Shown one piece after another: positions 46,860 to 59,795 of a DNA stretch of 64,000 nt. This DNA comes from Osedax fenrisi (Eukaryota > Annelida > Polychaeta > Sabellida > Siboglinidae). Both the position numbers and the translations under genes were made by a program. A model generated the notes under the pieces. The model searched no databases and had not been told where the DNA came from. It was given only the letters and a program-made list of their open reading frames with translations. The stretch covers positions 22,253,376 to 22,317,375 of the forward strand of contig OZ025244.1 in the NCBI GenBank assembly GCA_964019155.1. Reading direction: 5' to 3'. Numbering within the stretch: position 1 is the first letter of the stretch; each line of letters begins with the position of its first letter.

Positions 46860-48444
46860 CACAATATAAAATGTATAATAAAATATACACTATCTAAAGC
46901 TAATTTTTTTTAATACACGTATATTGAGTACAATAATTATTCTGATAAAAATAAGTATTCTGAGTAAAATGAATTTAAAAATGACTAATTAGGGGTAATT
47001 GCTAAATGGTGTTTTTATAAAAAATCAATTTGTTGGTAACTTATAATCCATATATTCACCTACAAAATTTAGAATATATAGATATTAATATTTATACATA
47101 TTAATAAAAGTATTTAAAACATTTTTTTTTGTAATTTGTAGTGGTAAAGATTCCCTTAATACGTTTATCCTGTATCATTTATCTCTTTCTAGTTAATCAA
47201 TCATCTAGAATCTAGATTCTAGATCAATGTATTTATTCAATTTTATAATATAAAAAAATATACGCAAGGTGATCTATAATGACCACTATTATCATATACT
47301 CAAATATATATATACAATCATATATTATATTTGTATATCTATGAACTTCCCTTTACGAATTCTCACCTTAAATAGCTATTTATAACCTAAAATATATATC
47401 TTACATTTTATTTTATTTCATAATGAAGTGGACTTAGCAAAATACATCGGATAAATACATCGGATAGTCTTATTGGATATCCCGATTATGTTTTGTACGG
47501 TGAAGTCCACTTAAATGGAATGCAATTACGAAGGCCGACTAGGCGGTACTCCTGATCTTTATTATTTATGTTACGTAGCCTAATTAATAATGATTACGAA
47601 TTTATTTAGCCTAAAATATTGAAATTAATCTTAACGTAAACAATTATGTACTAGATAAAGAGCCTTTAGAATACGAACTTTATAACCTTTTGATAAATAT
47701 GTGCACTCCCTAATTATTCATTACAGGATAACAAGTGTAATACAATTATTGTAGTCATCATACCGATGTCACTAATGCCTGTTTCGTACCTAAACTTATA
47801 GTTTAAGGGTATCATGTAATTTACTATTAATAATTATTATAATTATAATGAATAATTTTGCAATTCATCATTTTAAAAATTAAAATTGTTATCATATTTA
47901 TATTTTTTTAAATGATCAAACTAAATATTCTTGTACCCATGGATCTGCAGGTCACATAGGTCTGCAGGTCACGTTGTTCTATAGGATAAGTTATTATATT
48001 ATAAATATTACGACCTAGAAGCAAGGTGTAATGAATATTATATACTTTTTTAAATTGTTATTTTTGTTAAAAATAAAATAAATGTTGCCTTTAAAGCTAC
48101 CCGATCATATATTTATATAAAATTGACATACAGAAATCGACATGACCTTGACATTGTATTTAATTATACTTCATTGATAACAATCAGTAGAATTGTGTTT
48201 ATAGTCACATTTGCCTATAAACATATAGGTATTAAACTTAAAGACTATTATTATTATTTATATTGTATGTACTGCTATCAAAAGCAGTATCCTACTGTAT
48301 ACGATAAACCGCTTTCCGATCCGATAAAGTGAAATTGTAAGATATACATGTCATTAATTTGTATATTTATACGTTATAATATTGCAGACGAGTTCTTTTA
48401 ATAATGACACACATAATTATCGTGTTCTACATAAATATTAAATA
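46488..48444. other. intergenic, no gene seen
   Basis: (TA)n at 46654-46675 and 46823-46853. A small inverted pair AAGTGGACTT/AAGTCCACTT brackets 47431-47514 with AAATACATCGGAT doubled inside. TCTGCAGGTCAC is doubled at 47946-47974. No coding evidence. Confidence 0.5.
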
Positions 48445-48595
48445 TTTCTAGAAGGTTACATTATTATATAATATAATTACGATGCTACCGTTTTCTGATG
48501 ACACGACAGTACTGGCCTGATAATAAACTAAGTGGGCAGGGTTACATAACACTAATGTTAATTAGTAATTATTTATATAGGTATATGTGTGTATG
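48445..48595 (+). repeat. dispersed repeat shared with 42870-43015
   Basis: See 42870. Shared TTCTAGAAGGTTACA, TTACGAT, GATAATAAACTAAGT and AATGTTAATTAGTA. Confidence 0.7.
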
Positions 48596-48658
48596 TAGTC
48601 GTGTGCATGTATGTATGTGTATTTTTGTGTGTATGTTTTTATGTATAACTATATATGT

Positions 48659-48661
<3 letters not shown>

Positions 48662-48720
<59 letters not shown>
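48662..48720. repeat. (TA)n microsatellite
   Basis: About 59 bases of TA; source of the IYIY frames around it. Confidence 0.95.
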
Positions 48721-48727
<7 letters not shown>

Positions 48728-49905
48728 ATATATACTATAGTAGCGATCCAAGTTCAGAATCTGATACGATATAGTAGATTGGTATCGGGATAAAGAAAGG
48801 AATATAGATACCGGAAAGTATCGTATATATAGAATTTATATATATATATACTATAGATCATCATTTTGTTTTGTTTTTAAATGTATAAGACAATTTATTA
48901 AATTTATTATATACATTTTATATACAATTTATTTATTGAAGTATTATTGAAAAATATGAAAAAATGAAAAATATTAAATTGTAATGTTCCTTTTAATAAA
49001 ATGTAATACTCAATAATTTAGATAAGTATTGGATAATAATGAAGGAATGTGAAATGAATCACGTGATAAACTGATAAGAATAAATACTCAGTACAACATA
49101 ACATATGTTATAGATACATATGTAGCTATGCATGTGTGAAATGTATACATTGTGCATCCCTGGTGATTATTAATATAGTAATTTGTATAGATATGTAAAT
49201 TTAATTAATACATATTTGTATTTAATTAGCCCATTTCCATTATGTTAATTCTTAGATGATGAATTTACTTATAATACAAGAAAATTATATACTCAAAAAG
49301 TAATATATATATATATGAATGTGTATTAATATATTAGTATAGCATTAGGTCCCTTTAATGTGGCCATTTTATATTTATAATTAGTGATCACATGATAGTA
49401 GCTCCAAAACTTTCCGCCAGTGGTAAATATGTGATCCAGATTACGAACAACAAAACAACAAATTAAGAATGCAGACGATTAGTCATCGGGTTTTGTTTAT
49501 TTGCATCGGTTAACTCAGCACACGAATGTCACTAATTCATTGTTTATTACGTCACCGCACACCATAACCAACAAGTATAAATAGATAAATCAATAAATTA
49601 ACATTATTAACCAATCAGGAGACGTCTGACGTATACGTTGTAAGTGTATTATTGCACACGTGATAGTACGTATTTATAGGTTATAATAGGTTAAGTAATT
49701 ATATATACTAGTATAAATAGATAAATCAATAAATTCGCATATCATAACGATATAATTGTACTAGTTCACACGTAATGTTATGTAATTATAGAAGTTATAA
49801 TATGTACCGTAATTAATATTGATACCAGTCTAGAGGGTTCCATATATGGATTCTATAGTAACTATATTTGAATTATAATTAGATTGAACCTAATAATAAG
49901 TGCAT

Positions 49906-49907
<2 letters not shown>

Positions 49908-49955
<48 letters not shown>
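49908..49955. repeat. (TA)n microsatellite
   Basis: About 48 bases of uninterrupted TA. Confidence 0.93.
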
Positions 49956-49961
<6 letters not shown>

Positions 49962-50434
49962 CTCTATGATAATCACGTGATTATATTATAACACGGGGTA
50001 CAATATAGGCATGACATGCTAACAATACAGAATATGTATAAGCAACACGAATACTCGATAGGAAAGTGTACAATATAGACATGTTATATACTTGTTAGGT
50101 ATACATTATATATGTTGTGTATATATATATATATATGTGTGTGTATGTATGTGTGGGTATATATACATGTATACATGCATAACCATTCACATTTTAGAGT
50201 TAACGACTCATTTACAATATATTTATTACGTGTATATATATATACAGTATGTAATATATATTATATAAAAGTATATCATATGTATTCAGTAATACAAAAC
50301 TATAGTTGTAAACGACATTTATAATCTTATAATGTATATAAGAACACATCACATACATCTAAAACACACACATATATGAACTAATTACTGATATTTACGG
50401 ATGTATATATATTTATGAATGTACATAGATATTA

Positions 50435-50592
50435 ATTGTACATAAATAAATATATAATCGATAGTATATAGTTGAAACATAATAATTATAGTTACACATA
50501 TAATAATATGTGTAACACATGGGTATATAAGAAGTTTATTTCAACTATAATACTATCGATTATATATTTATTTATGTACAATTAATCTCTAT
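50435..50592. repeat. imperfect inverted repeat (fold-back)
   Basis: ATTAATTGTACATAAATAAA and ATCGATAGTAT at the left are repeated inverted at the right. The centre has GTTACACATAT...ATATGTGTAAC. Arms differ by indels, so this is an older fold-back. Confidence 0.75.
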
Positions 50593-50853
50593 ATATATCA
50601 ATCATATTATTTTTGATATAACTTCCGGTACGTTACCAATGTAATACACAGATATCGATGTGCGATATCATCTTCTTTGCTACTAATGATGATGCACAAC
50701 CGGATGTATACATGTGATAGGCGATGTACGTGTATAACATGTGAATACATGTATTGAGTTATAATTATTACAATTAAGTATTATATATATATATATATGC
50801 AAAATGTGCACTGCACATGTAATTGTTAATATATATTATTGTTTTAATGTAAT

Positions 50854-50884
<31 letters not shown>

Positions 50885-51819
50885 TGAATGATTATATTTG
50901 GTCACCACTATATATGGGCATATGTTAATATAGATACAATTGGACCGAGACTCTATTAACATATTTGTGTGTCTAGTGATACATGTATAATTAGCCAAGC
51001 TTGTGAGTAATCGGACCCGTCACGTATACTGGATCATAAGGTTATCTAGTGCATCTCTAGCCGCGATGATAATATCTAGGTGTTGCGTCATATATGATAT
51101 CATATATATAGTATACTATGGTATCTATATATGATGTAATACATCGGCGTAACTTTTACGCAATATTTCAGTAGAGCATAGAGTTGTTAGGTAATATACG
51201 ATAATCGAGTGACGTAATATATTGTAATAATGAGATCCGCGATAGTTGTTATCTGAAATATAATCTATTTATAGGTCAAATTAAATATATATCCATTTAA
51301 TCTTACATGTGTCAAATAATCTAATTCATTTAATTTTATCGGTAGGCTTTAATTTTATTTGTTACGCCTAGAATGCACTCTTCCTCTTGGAATATTCTAT
51401 TTATAGAATATGTGGTTACATTAATTGTAACTATTAAATGTTTCTATTTATTTATGTTTGAATCTTTACATAAATAAACTTACATTCAAAATTAGATCTT
51501 ATATAAATTATATACTCATGTATTCAATATTGTAGTTATTAATATATTGTATAGAGTAATACTTATATTTCTTACTAATGACAATTTATTTCAAAATTAT
51601 ATTTAAATTTAAACAAATATTATCTAAATATGTGTTTATATATTTAGATATACAATTTAAAATAAAACGGATTCTCAAAAGTCCTTGATAATAATTGTCA
51701 TAACAAAATATAGTGTTTACACTATATTATATTATATACGTGTTATAAACATGGGATGTTAATAATTAATATGACGAATTTAATTACGTGATTATATAAT
51801 ATCTATACTTACTTTACTT

Positions 51820-54780
51820 TACTTTAGTCGAGTTCTCACTCAACCAATTTTTGCAGTTGCCCTCCATCCTTCTATATCCATCATCAACGTTCTTAATTCG
51901 TCTTCCTCCCAGTCGTAGTCAATCTTAATATGTCTATATATGTCTCGTGGTGTCTCCCTCTGTTTCGAATACCATTCTTTGGTTTCCATAAAACTAAGTT
52001 GTGTGCTATTTCGTCGGTGTGCCTTATGCAGTTACCTGCTAGTCTCAAACTTCTTAGTTTTATCACCTCAGTGATCTTTGGAATTCCCATGTACAGTTGT
52101 GTATTGGTGACCTTATCTTTCCATGATATATTTGTGGCCATTCTAAGTAGCCTGATATAAAAAATTTATATTTTCTTACGCATTGTTGAGTCGATTATCC
52201 AGTATTCGCTACCATATAATAATATAGGTTCGATTGTAGCTTTGAAGGTTCTTATTTTCAGACTTTTTTCTATTTTGGAGTTCCAGATTATTTTCATCTT
52301 GTGTATTACTGACCATGATAAAGCTTTGCGAATTTTAAAATCTTTTTGTAAGCAGGCCATCTATGCCCCCAAATATTTAAAATTTATGACATTGTTAATT
52401 AGCATGCCACAGTTATCTAGTCTAATGTTGGCCGTATTTATCTGATTGAACGTCATGACTTAGGTTTCATTTTAGTTCAATTGAAGACCGATATTAGCGA
52501 CTTATGTTTCAATGGATGTTAATAGTTGCTGAGCTTGTCCAATTTCTTGTGATATAAGTGCTATATCATCTGCGTAGCTGAGATATGTATTGCTGGATGT
52601 CGTCTCCCTTGTCATTGTATTATTTCGAGTCCGAATTCTGCTTCTCGTCTATCAATGGCTTGTCGCATGGCTTAATCCAGTGTGATCACAAAGAAAAAGG
52701 CGCTAGTGTATCACCTTGCAAGACACCCTTTGTTATTTGAAATTTTTCTGTTTCTCCGTCATGTTTTATAACTTTTGCGTAAGTGTCTTTATACGTTAAG
52801 GCGATCGCTTGTATAATGTTGTGGGGTATACCATATTATTTTAGTATACGGAGAATTATTTCTCTATTGATACTGTCGAATGCCTTCTTGAAATCGACAA
52901 AAATTATAATGGCCTTACGATCGTAACTTTTCACTCCTTACATTAAACGCCTTAGAGCTAGTATGTATGAGGTCGTGTATTTTCCAGGTCTTAATCCGTT
53001 CTGATTGGGACGTAGTATAGGGTTTATGTATGGTTGAATTCGATTTAGTATCATTTTATTCTTCATTTTAGCTGCTATTACTGATAGTGCTATGCTTCTG
53101 TCTATACCTGCATCTTCAAGATTACCGGATTTGGGAAATGGAACAATGTTGCATTTTAGCCATTGCGATGGTATTTCGTGTCATGTGAGTATCTTGTTAG
53201 AGATCTCGAGCATGATGTCATCGAAGTTTCCATATTTTAGGATTTCTGGAGAGATTCCGTCGGGCCCTGCAGCTTTACGGTCTATTAGGTTTTCTTTTAC
53301 TTTGCTATATTCTTCATTCGTAAAAGGTCCAGTGTGTATAGTGAGAATACTTTCACTGATAGGCTTGATTTGTATGGAACTTGTTTCATGTTCCTGTCAT
53401 TCACCTAGAAGTTTCTTAAAGTGTTCGTATACGAACACAGGTATACCTTTCTTACACGACCCTCCTTGCTACTGGCCTTGATTTTCCCTCTTTTTGGGTT
53501 TCTCCGTCCAGTTACTTTGTTAATTAACTTCCAGCTCTCTGCTTTGCTCATTGGTTTGTTCAATATGTTTGATGTGGGAGTCTAGAATTTCAGCTTATAT
53601 GGTGTCGTATTATTCTTGTAGAAGTTATTTAGCTTTAGATAGTTTTTATTGAGAGTAATTTGTGAGAATGGAATATTCCTTATATGCAGCTTGAAAGGCA
53701 TTTCTTAGTTTTCATTTCTTTCAATTCTAATTCTGCTATCTTGGGAGATTATTTTGTCGCATGGTTTTATTTAAAAATGTATTAATGAGGCTGCTGCTTC
53801 TTCATTCGCTTTTAAGAAGTGCTCATATGCGCCGTTGGCAGATGTGTTTATGGATTCTGTGTTAAGGTCGTGGTATATGCGTTTTACTGTGTTGCTATTT
53901 CTTTGCTAATTTTGGTATCCTTTAGTATGTACCAGTCGTAGATTTTCCTTTTTTCTGTTTAACATTGGATCTTAGGCTCAAATGTATGGTTTACTATGAC
54001 GATTCAATGATCTGATCCAATATTACTGAATTGCTGTATATTTCACAATTTTGTACACTGTTTTTCCATTTGTTTCGGATGAGTATGAAATATACCTGTG
54101 TTTTGGTACCATTCGTATCCGACATGTAGGTCCATAGTTTCCCGAAACGTTTTCTGAAGTTTGTTTTTGTTACTTTAAAGTTTTCTTCTTCTGCATAATG
54201 ACTAGTTTTCCGTTGGTGTTTGTAGAGCTGTGATATGTGAATATGTTGATGTTACTTTCGCTTATATGGGCATAGAAATCACACATTGTGAGTAGAATTT
54301 TATGCTTCGGTATAGTTGAAATAGCAATTGATAGTTGTTTGTAGTATTCTTCGGCGTTTGGGTTTCCTTTACATGGTGAGTAGTGTACGATTATAGTTGT
54401 TTTGGAGTTGCCATTAAAATTGATGATTAGTATTCTTTTATTCCATTATGTTATTTCTGAGAGGGCGTTTTCAGCTTTGGTATCGATTAATATACCAATT
54501 CCTCCGGCGGATACGTTGTTGGTATTATTCCGCCATGCATAGGTAGTTATAAGTTTTGATTTTTCGTATTTTTCGTATGTTATTTTTTCATCATGGCAGA
54601 TTTTGTGATCAACAATTCCAAGTATGTTTATGTCTTTATGTCTTGTTAATTCTGCTCATTCTTTTGTTTTGTTTGGGAGACGAATTGTTATTTTCATTTC
54701 TGCTATTTTTAGTTTCTCCTTGCAGTTAAGCAGTCTGGCTCTTTGGTTTTTGTTCTCAACATTTTCCATTGCTTCCGGAT
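51820..54780 (-). pseudogene. nearly full-length decayed LINE, endonuclease + reverse transcriptase
   Basis: Minus-strand translation shows, in order, an N-terminal start region near 54772, an apurinic-endonuclease-like domain (GGIGILIDTKAENAL; MCDFYAHI, a changed GDFNAHI, near 54280), a linker, and the reverse transcriptase: KAAGPDGISPEILK (about 53270), FVDFKKAFDSINRE (about 52880), GVLQGDTLAPFLF (about 52715) and the catalytic YADD at 52565-52576. After these come LYGSEYW and a C-terminal LAGNCIRH..W.P domain. The tail ends in repeated TAAAG/GTAAG pentamers near 51815. About 3 kb is a normal length for RTE-like single-ORF elements. Many stops and frameshifts; intact YADD but not functional. 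Confidence 0.92.
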
Positions 54781-54838
54781 TTAAAGACACTTCGTTATAA
54801 TGCGCCCGATTGGGCGCATTATAACGAAGTGTCTTTAA
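54781..54838. repeat. perfect hairpin, 27-bp stem and 4-nt loop
   Basis: TTAAAGACACTTCG...GCGCCC, loop GATT, then the exact complement. It sits exactly between the 5' side of the minus-strand LINE and the start of a plus-strand LINE end. Confidence 0.95.
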
Positions 54839-55010
54839 TGAGCGAAGTTAGAACATCGGATGTGGTTCTATTAGACAATCAGTATACTTCTAGAAGCGTA
54901 TTTAGTTAGCGTGCCTTCTTCTCCGTTGTTCATCGTACATGGAATATATTACCATGTGATCTAAGCAAGATACATTCATCGTATTGTTTTAGAATAAAAT
55001 GAAAAATAAC
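54839..55010 (+). pseudogene. LINE 3'-end fragment (CR1/L2-like C-terminus)
   Basis: Plus-strand translation reads SEVRTSDVVLLDNQYTSRSVF, one stop, then RAFFSVVHRTWNILPCDLS and FRIK. This matches the typical RT C-terminus R(A/S)FxxxAPxLWNxLPxxLR...F. Only the last 55 or so codons remain. Orientation is opposite to the adjacent 3-kb LINE. Confidence 0.7.
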
Positions 55011-55187
55011 CTAAACTATGTAGAATACCTTTTTATATATTATAACTTGTTTGTCTTAACTACCATTCTTTGGAATACATTTTTTTTGTGTTTTTTTATT
55101 TGTTTGTTCGTTATGATATATACCATGGTATACATTGCAGTGAAGGCTCCCGCGAAATTCGGTGTTTTTAATAAATAAATTAATTCA

Positions 55188-55193
<6 letters not shown>

Positions 55194-55268
<75 letters not shown>
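55194..55268. repeat. (TA)n microsatellite
   Basis: About 75 bases of TA. Confidence 0.95.
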
Positions 55269-55271
<3 letters not shown>

Positions 55272-55388
55272 ATAAAATGAAGTCTGCAGATAAATCGAGT
55301 AAGTAATATATATTTATATTGAATTGAATTCAATTCATTCATTACGTAATATATTTACTTGCATACATAAATAGTTTGGAGTTCACGT

Positions 55389-55389
<1 letters not shown>

Positions 55390-55420
<31 letters not shown>
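55390..55420. repeat. (GAT)10 microsatellite
   Basis: About ten perfect GAT units. Confidence 0.95.
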
Positions 55421-55421
<1 letters not shown>

Positions 55422-55502
55422 GTTTATTATACACAAATGTATATATATATAATAGCGAGCGCTAATCTCGAATGTGTTTTAAGTAAACTATAGTATGTTA
55501 CT

Positions 55503-55958
<456 letters not shown>

Positions 55959-56094
55959 GTATGTATACGTTAATAGCATAACAATAAAAAGGATATATAC
56001 AGCATATTCTCTCGATAAAAAGAATAAAATATAATAAAATAAAAACGAAAATAAAATGTGTTATGAATTATAATATATAAGTTAAATAAACATA

Positions 56095-56830
56095 TTACTT
56101 AATGTAATTTTTAAGTATATCGCTTCTTCGATATATGGTTGATTTCCGTATATCGTCTGGAAGATTATTCCACGTAGATGCAGCCATATACCGAAAAGCC
56201 CTTCCGCCATGTTGTTTTCTGTTGATGATAGGTAGCGTAAGTAACTTATAGTTCGAGTTTCTTAGTGGTCGTATAATTTGTTTTAGATGTAAGTAGGTCA
56301 GTTAAGTATGTTGGAGTATTTTTGTAGAAAACAGTATGTATTAATTTAGTAAGTTGTGTCTTAATTCGTAAGTCAATTGTTAAAATGTTTAGAGAAGACA
56401 TTAACGATGAAATAGAGCATCTATCAAATTTCCTTTTATTAAAAATAAGACGAGTAGTAGCTTTTATAATTGGGTCTAGTTGTAATAGTTGTAATTTAGT
56501 TGAGTGAGCGAGTAAAGTAGAGCAGTAGTCAAGTCTGGAAAAATTAAAGCATTCGCTAATAGGTATACTGTTTTAGATGGTAGAGATTTTCGTATTTTGC
56601 ATAGTTGAATAATGTGGGTAGTCGTTGATTTAGCTACTGAATTAATATGTGTAGTCATAGTTAAGTCATTTGTTAGAGTTACTCCAAAAATATTTTGTTG
56701 AGTATTGTGGATATATTATAGTGTCATCTAAATATATTGTGGAAAAGTGAGATAATTTATTAGAAATGTTTAACAGTGTTGTTTTATTTGATTTAAGAAA
56801 TAAGTAATTAGTTGTCATCCAATTGACGTA
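56095..56830 (-). pseudogene. LINE reverse transcriptase C-terminal part (CR1/L2-like)
   Basis: Minus-strand translation reads WMTTNYLFLKSNKTTLL (the W...N.LKLN..KTxxL motif), IFGVTLTNDLTMTTHI, RKSLPSKTVYLLANALIFPDL, LLQLDPIIKATTRLI, LTIDLRIKTQLTKLIH, and after a frameshift LRNSNYKLLTLP, HGGRAFRYMAASTWNNLPDDIR, ending ILKNYIK and TAA (56095-56097). These are standard post-palm RT motifs of CR1/L2/Rex-type LINEs. The 5' side is interrupted by the LTR starting at 56831. Few lesions, so it is younger than the 4-kb and 52-kb LINEs. Confidence 0.9.
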
Positions 56831-57125
56831 TGGTTGATACCATGTGTATATTTCTATTTTTGTATTTCAATATTGTATCGTATGTATATTTCGTTATTCG
56901 TTTTGTATTTATATTTGTTTACGTCTGTAAATTTCGTGTCCTATAAAAGGAACGCTGTTCGCGAACAGCGTTCGGTGAGATCGACGAACTCTTAGTTATG
57001 CGTCTCACCGCGGGTTAATATTTATTGTGATTGTAGTTATTATTATTATTATTAATATATTAATGTATATTGCTTTACAGGTATTTGTCTTAAATAAAGT
57101 GTATGCGAACATTAACTGTGTTACA
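56831..57125 (+). mobile_element. solo LTR copy A (or LTR-like element)
   Basis: TGGTTGATAC... start, TATAAAAGG at 56942-56950, the GAACGCTGTTCG palindrome (56950-56973), a GGTGAGA...TCTCACC stem (56974-57008), TTACAGGT, AATAAAGT (polyadenylation-type signal) and end TGTTACA. Same order as 5698-5998 on the other strand. It interrupts a LINE RT frame. ACGTA before and ATGTA after is a possible 5-bp target duplication with one mismatch. No internal retrotransposon genes are present, hence solo LTR. Confidence 0.65.
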
Positions 57126-57349
57126 TGTATATATATATATTAATACATTTGACACGAGTGTATGGTGATAAGTGATCGCACCGTAACTACGATGTACGCC
57201 GTATATTAGATAACCTATATCTGCTGATTCATCAACAAAACCGATAACTTATATGGTAGTAGTATACGGTTAATATATACTACGTAGTACCTTAGCAAAT
57301 GCACACTATAATTTTATTTTTTATGGAATTGTGTATATAATTATGCATG

Positions 57350-57447
<98 letters not shown>

Positions 57448-58030
57448 GTGTACACGATCTTATCCTGATGATATTGTTTGGATACAGATTACTAGGTATG
57501 TTTTGCAGACGGACTGTCACCAAAACTACTGTTCTAAAATCATATAGTGCGTGTGAAATTATTTATTTAGCGAGGTATGAGTGTAAAGAAGTTTATTAAA
57601 TAAATAAAAACCATTTTATATCTTATATTTATATATATAACGAAATATAATGAGTGCGTTAATTTTACATGCGACTCTATTTCATGTACTATACTTAAAA
57701 CCTGTATTAACCGATCCATGTACTAATAAGTGTTCGTTCTGTTATTTCAAGCTTGAATTCAATGGTTATATTATATGAATACGTATAATAATAATATAAT
57801 AACAATAAATCATATAATATCTATAATATCTATCATTATTAATAATACATTCAGTTTATAAATATTATTTAATAATTAATAATAAAAAATACAATTAATA
57901 ATAGTAATATTAAAACATAATCAACTCTTGACTATATTTTCGCTACCGTATTTGGCAAAACTTTAATTCATCTTGATCCTTACATCACCTACATTGTATA
58001 GTATTCTCTAGTTACATTACTAAATTCTAA
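57126..58030. other. intergenic with long (TA)n, no gene seen
   Basis: Contains the TA tract at 57353-57441 and otherwise non-coding A+T-rich DNA. Confidence 0.5.
57353..57441. repeat. (TA)n microsatellite
   Basis: About 88 bases of TA, one of the longest uninterrupted TA runs in the window. Confidence 0.95.
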
Positions 58031-58084
58031 TTAACATTTTGGTGAGAAAATACATGCACGAGTATACAAACGAGTATGGAAGAG

Positions 58085-58310
58085 TAATGGACGCAGTAAT
58101 AATACATAATTGTACAGTTGCGCAATTCTTTCGCAATATTATAATATATTATATTAATATATATGGAGAACCCTCTAGAATGATTATATTTAAACAAATT
58201 ATCAATTCGTTTATTATTTTAAAGGGATGTTCACATGAGTAATCTATTCCAGAAATCGGCTAAAATAATTGCGCAACTGTAAAATTATGTATTTTTTCTG
58301 CGTCTATAAC
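58085..58310. repeat. inverted-repeat element with ACAGTTGCGCAATT arms
   Basis: GGACGCAG.AA.AATACATAAT..TACAGTTGCGCAATT at 58089-58131 and its inverse at 58262-58304. The spacer holds TTAAAGGGATGTTCACA-type sequence. Looks like a small fold-back or MITE; target duplication not identified. Confidence 0.65.
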
Positions 58311-58487
58311 TCATCTATACTATGGTATATAGGTTTATATAGTATATTTATATAGTATATAGTATATATATATATATATACTATACTATTATCTTACAAT
58401 TAAAATTATTTAGTAAATTTTACAAATGTACTTATATTATAATATCCTATAGGATATTTTTAGTTTGCGGTTATTTTATATATATGT

Positions 58488-58489
58488 AT

Positions 58490-58539
<50 letters not shown>

Positions 58540-58556
58540 TACGTTTATAATCAATA

Positions 58557-58638
<82 letters not shown>

Positions 58639-58655
58639 TACGTTTATAATCAATA

Positions 58656-58740
<85 letters not shown>
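58488..58740. repeat. compound (TA)n with a 99-bp internal duplication
   Basis: The block TTTATATTACGTTTATAATC appears at 58533 and 58632 (period 99) within TA runs, followed by an uninterrupted TA run from about 58662 to 58740. Confidence 0.92.
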
Positions 58741-58744
<4 letters not shown>

Positions 58745-58794
58745 ACTAAATATATACACTATTCACTAATTAGGCATTTGTTCGCGATCGATTA

Positions 58795-59140
58795 CACATA
58801 AAGGTGTGACCCGCAATGATTTTGTAGATATGGTGGCGGGGGAGGCTGGTATCGGGTTCGCTCGGTGCGTCGCACGTCAACTTTGATTAAAACGCTCGAC
58901 ACGGAGGTGGTGCTAAGCGATAGCTGTCACGTGATGGTATTAGCCACTCCCATAGATACGCCCACTATGATGAGTCAGCGTGAACGATGCCGCGAACGGA
59001 ATTTGACATCGCGTTATCGCGGTGGTTTTTTAAATATACCGCCATTCTATATACAGACTGAATGCCCGACTCGAGACGACGGTAGTTGTTTTGAAGTACG
59101 CGAAAGTATACTTAACAAATCTTCCACCTACATCTGAAAT
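58795..59140. other. GC-richer island, possible regulatory region or unrecognised exon
   Basis: Clearly higher in G+C and CpG than the surroundings. Contains GTCACGTGA (E-box), TGAGTCAGC (AP-1/Maf-like) and GGTGGCGGGGGAGG. A 90-codon open frame runs 58865-59137 on the plus strand, but its product matches nothing I know, and a frame of that length is not remarkable at balanced base composition. No splice signals settle the matter. Confidence 0.35.
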
Positions 59141-59192
59141 GCACTAGATAACTATATAAGTATGTAATAGGACATTATACAGTATACTCTAG

Positions 59193-59225
<33 letters not shown>

Positions 59226-59470
59226 CAGTATATAATATCACTATATATAGTGGATATATAGCTCATAAAGGGGAGCTATAATGGGGGATGAGGACATTCC
59301 CCATTGTTTTAATACTCAAGGAAAATAATAATTTTAGTCGCTACTAATATATTATTAAATAATAATAAATATTGGATATGATATACGTAAATATTATTAA
59401 TTATAGAAATTAATTATAAATTAAACACATATTATGTTGTTGTCCCATTATCATTATGTATGCATGGGGA

Positions 59471-59506
<36 letters not shown>

Positions 59507-59604
59507 ACGTATACATACATAATCACAACATATAAACATATATATAAGGTTATGTAATCTACAATTTTATTAATATATTATAGTCTAGTATACTATATAT
59601 AGTG
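59141..59604. other. intergenic, no gene seen
   Basis: TA runs at about 59193-59221 and 59472-59504, and a small hairpin ATGGGGGATG...CATTCCCCAT at 59280-59305. Nothing else recognised. Confidence 0.5.
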
Positions 59605-59795
59605 TTATCAACTGTTATCATCTGATATCACCTGCTAGCACATGATGTCACCTGATATCACCTACAAATTACCTGTTATTACCTGATATCACCTTACATC
59701 ACCTGCTATCACCTGTTATTATATATTATCACCTGTTATCACCTGATATAAATCGTTATCACCTATTATCATATGTTACCACCTGATATCATCTG
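59605..59795. repeat. 10-bp tandem array with phased CACCTG E-boxes
   Basis: About nineteen consecutive units of the form (T/A)TATCACCTG, one of them 11 bp. Seven contain an exact CACCTG, the E2-box bound by Snail/ZEB and some bHLH factors (established), all in one orientation and on one helical face. Units vary (TTATTACCTG, CTAGCACATG), so the array is diverged. Confidence 0.92.

Noticed and set aside
53092..53481. 129-codon plus-strand frame
   Set aside because: It is antisense to the reverse transcriptase of the minus-strand LINE, whose motifs (KAAGPDGISPEI, FVDFKKAFDS) read on the other strand.
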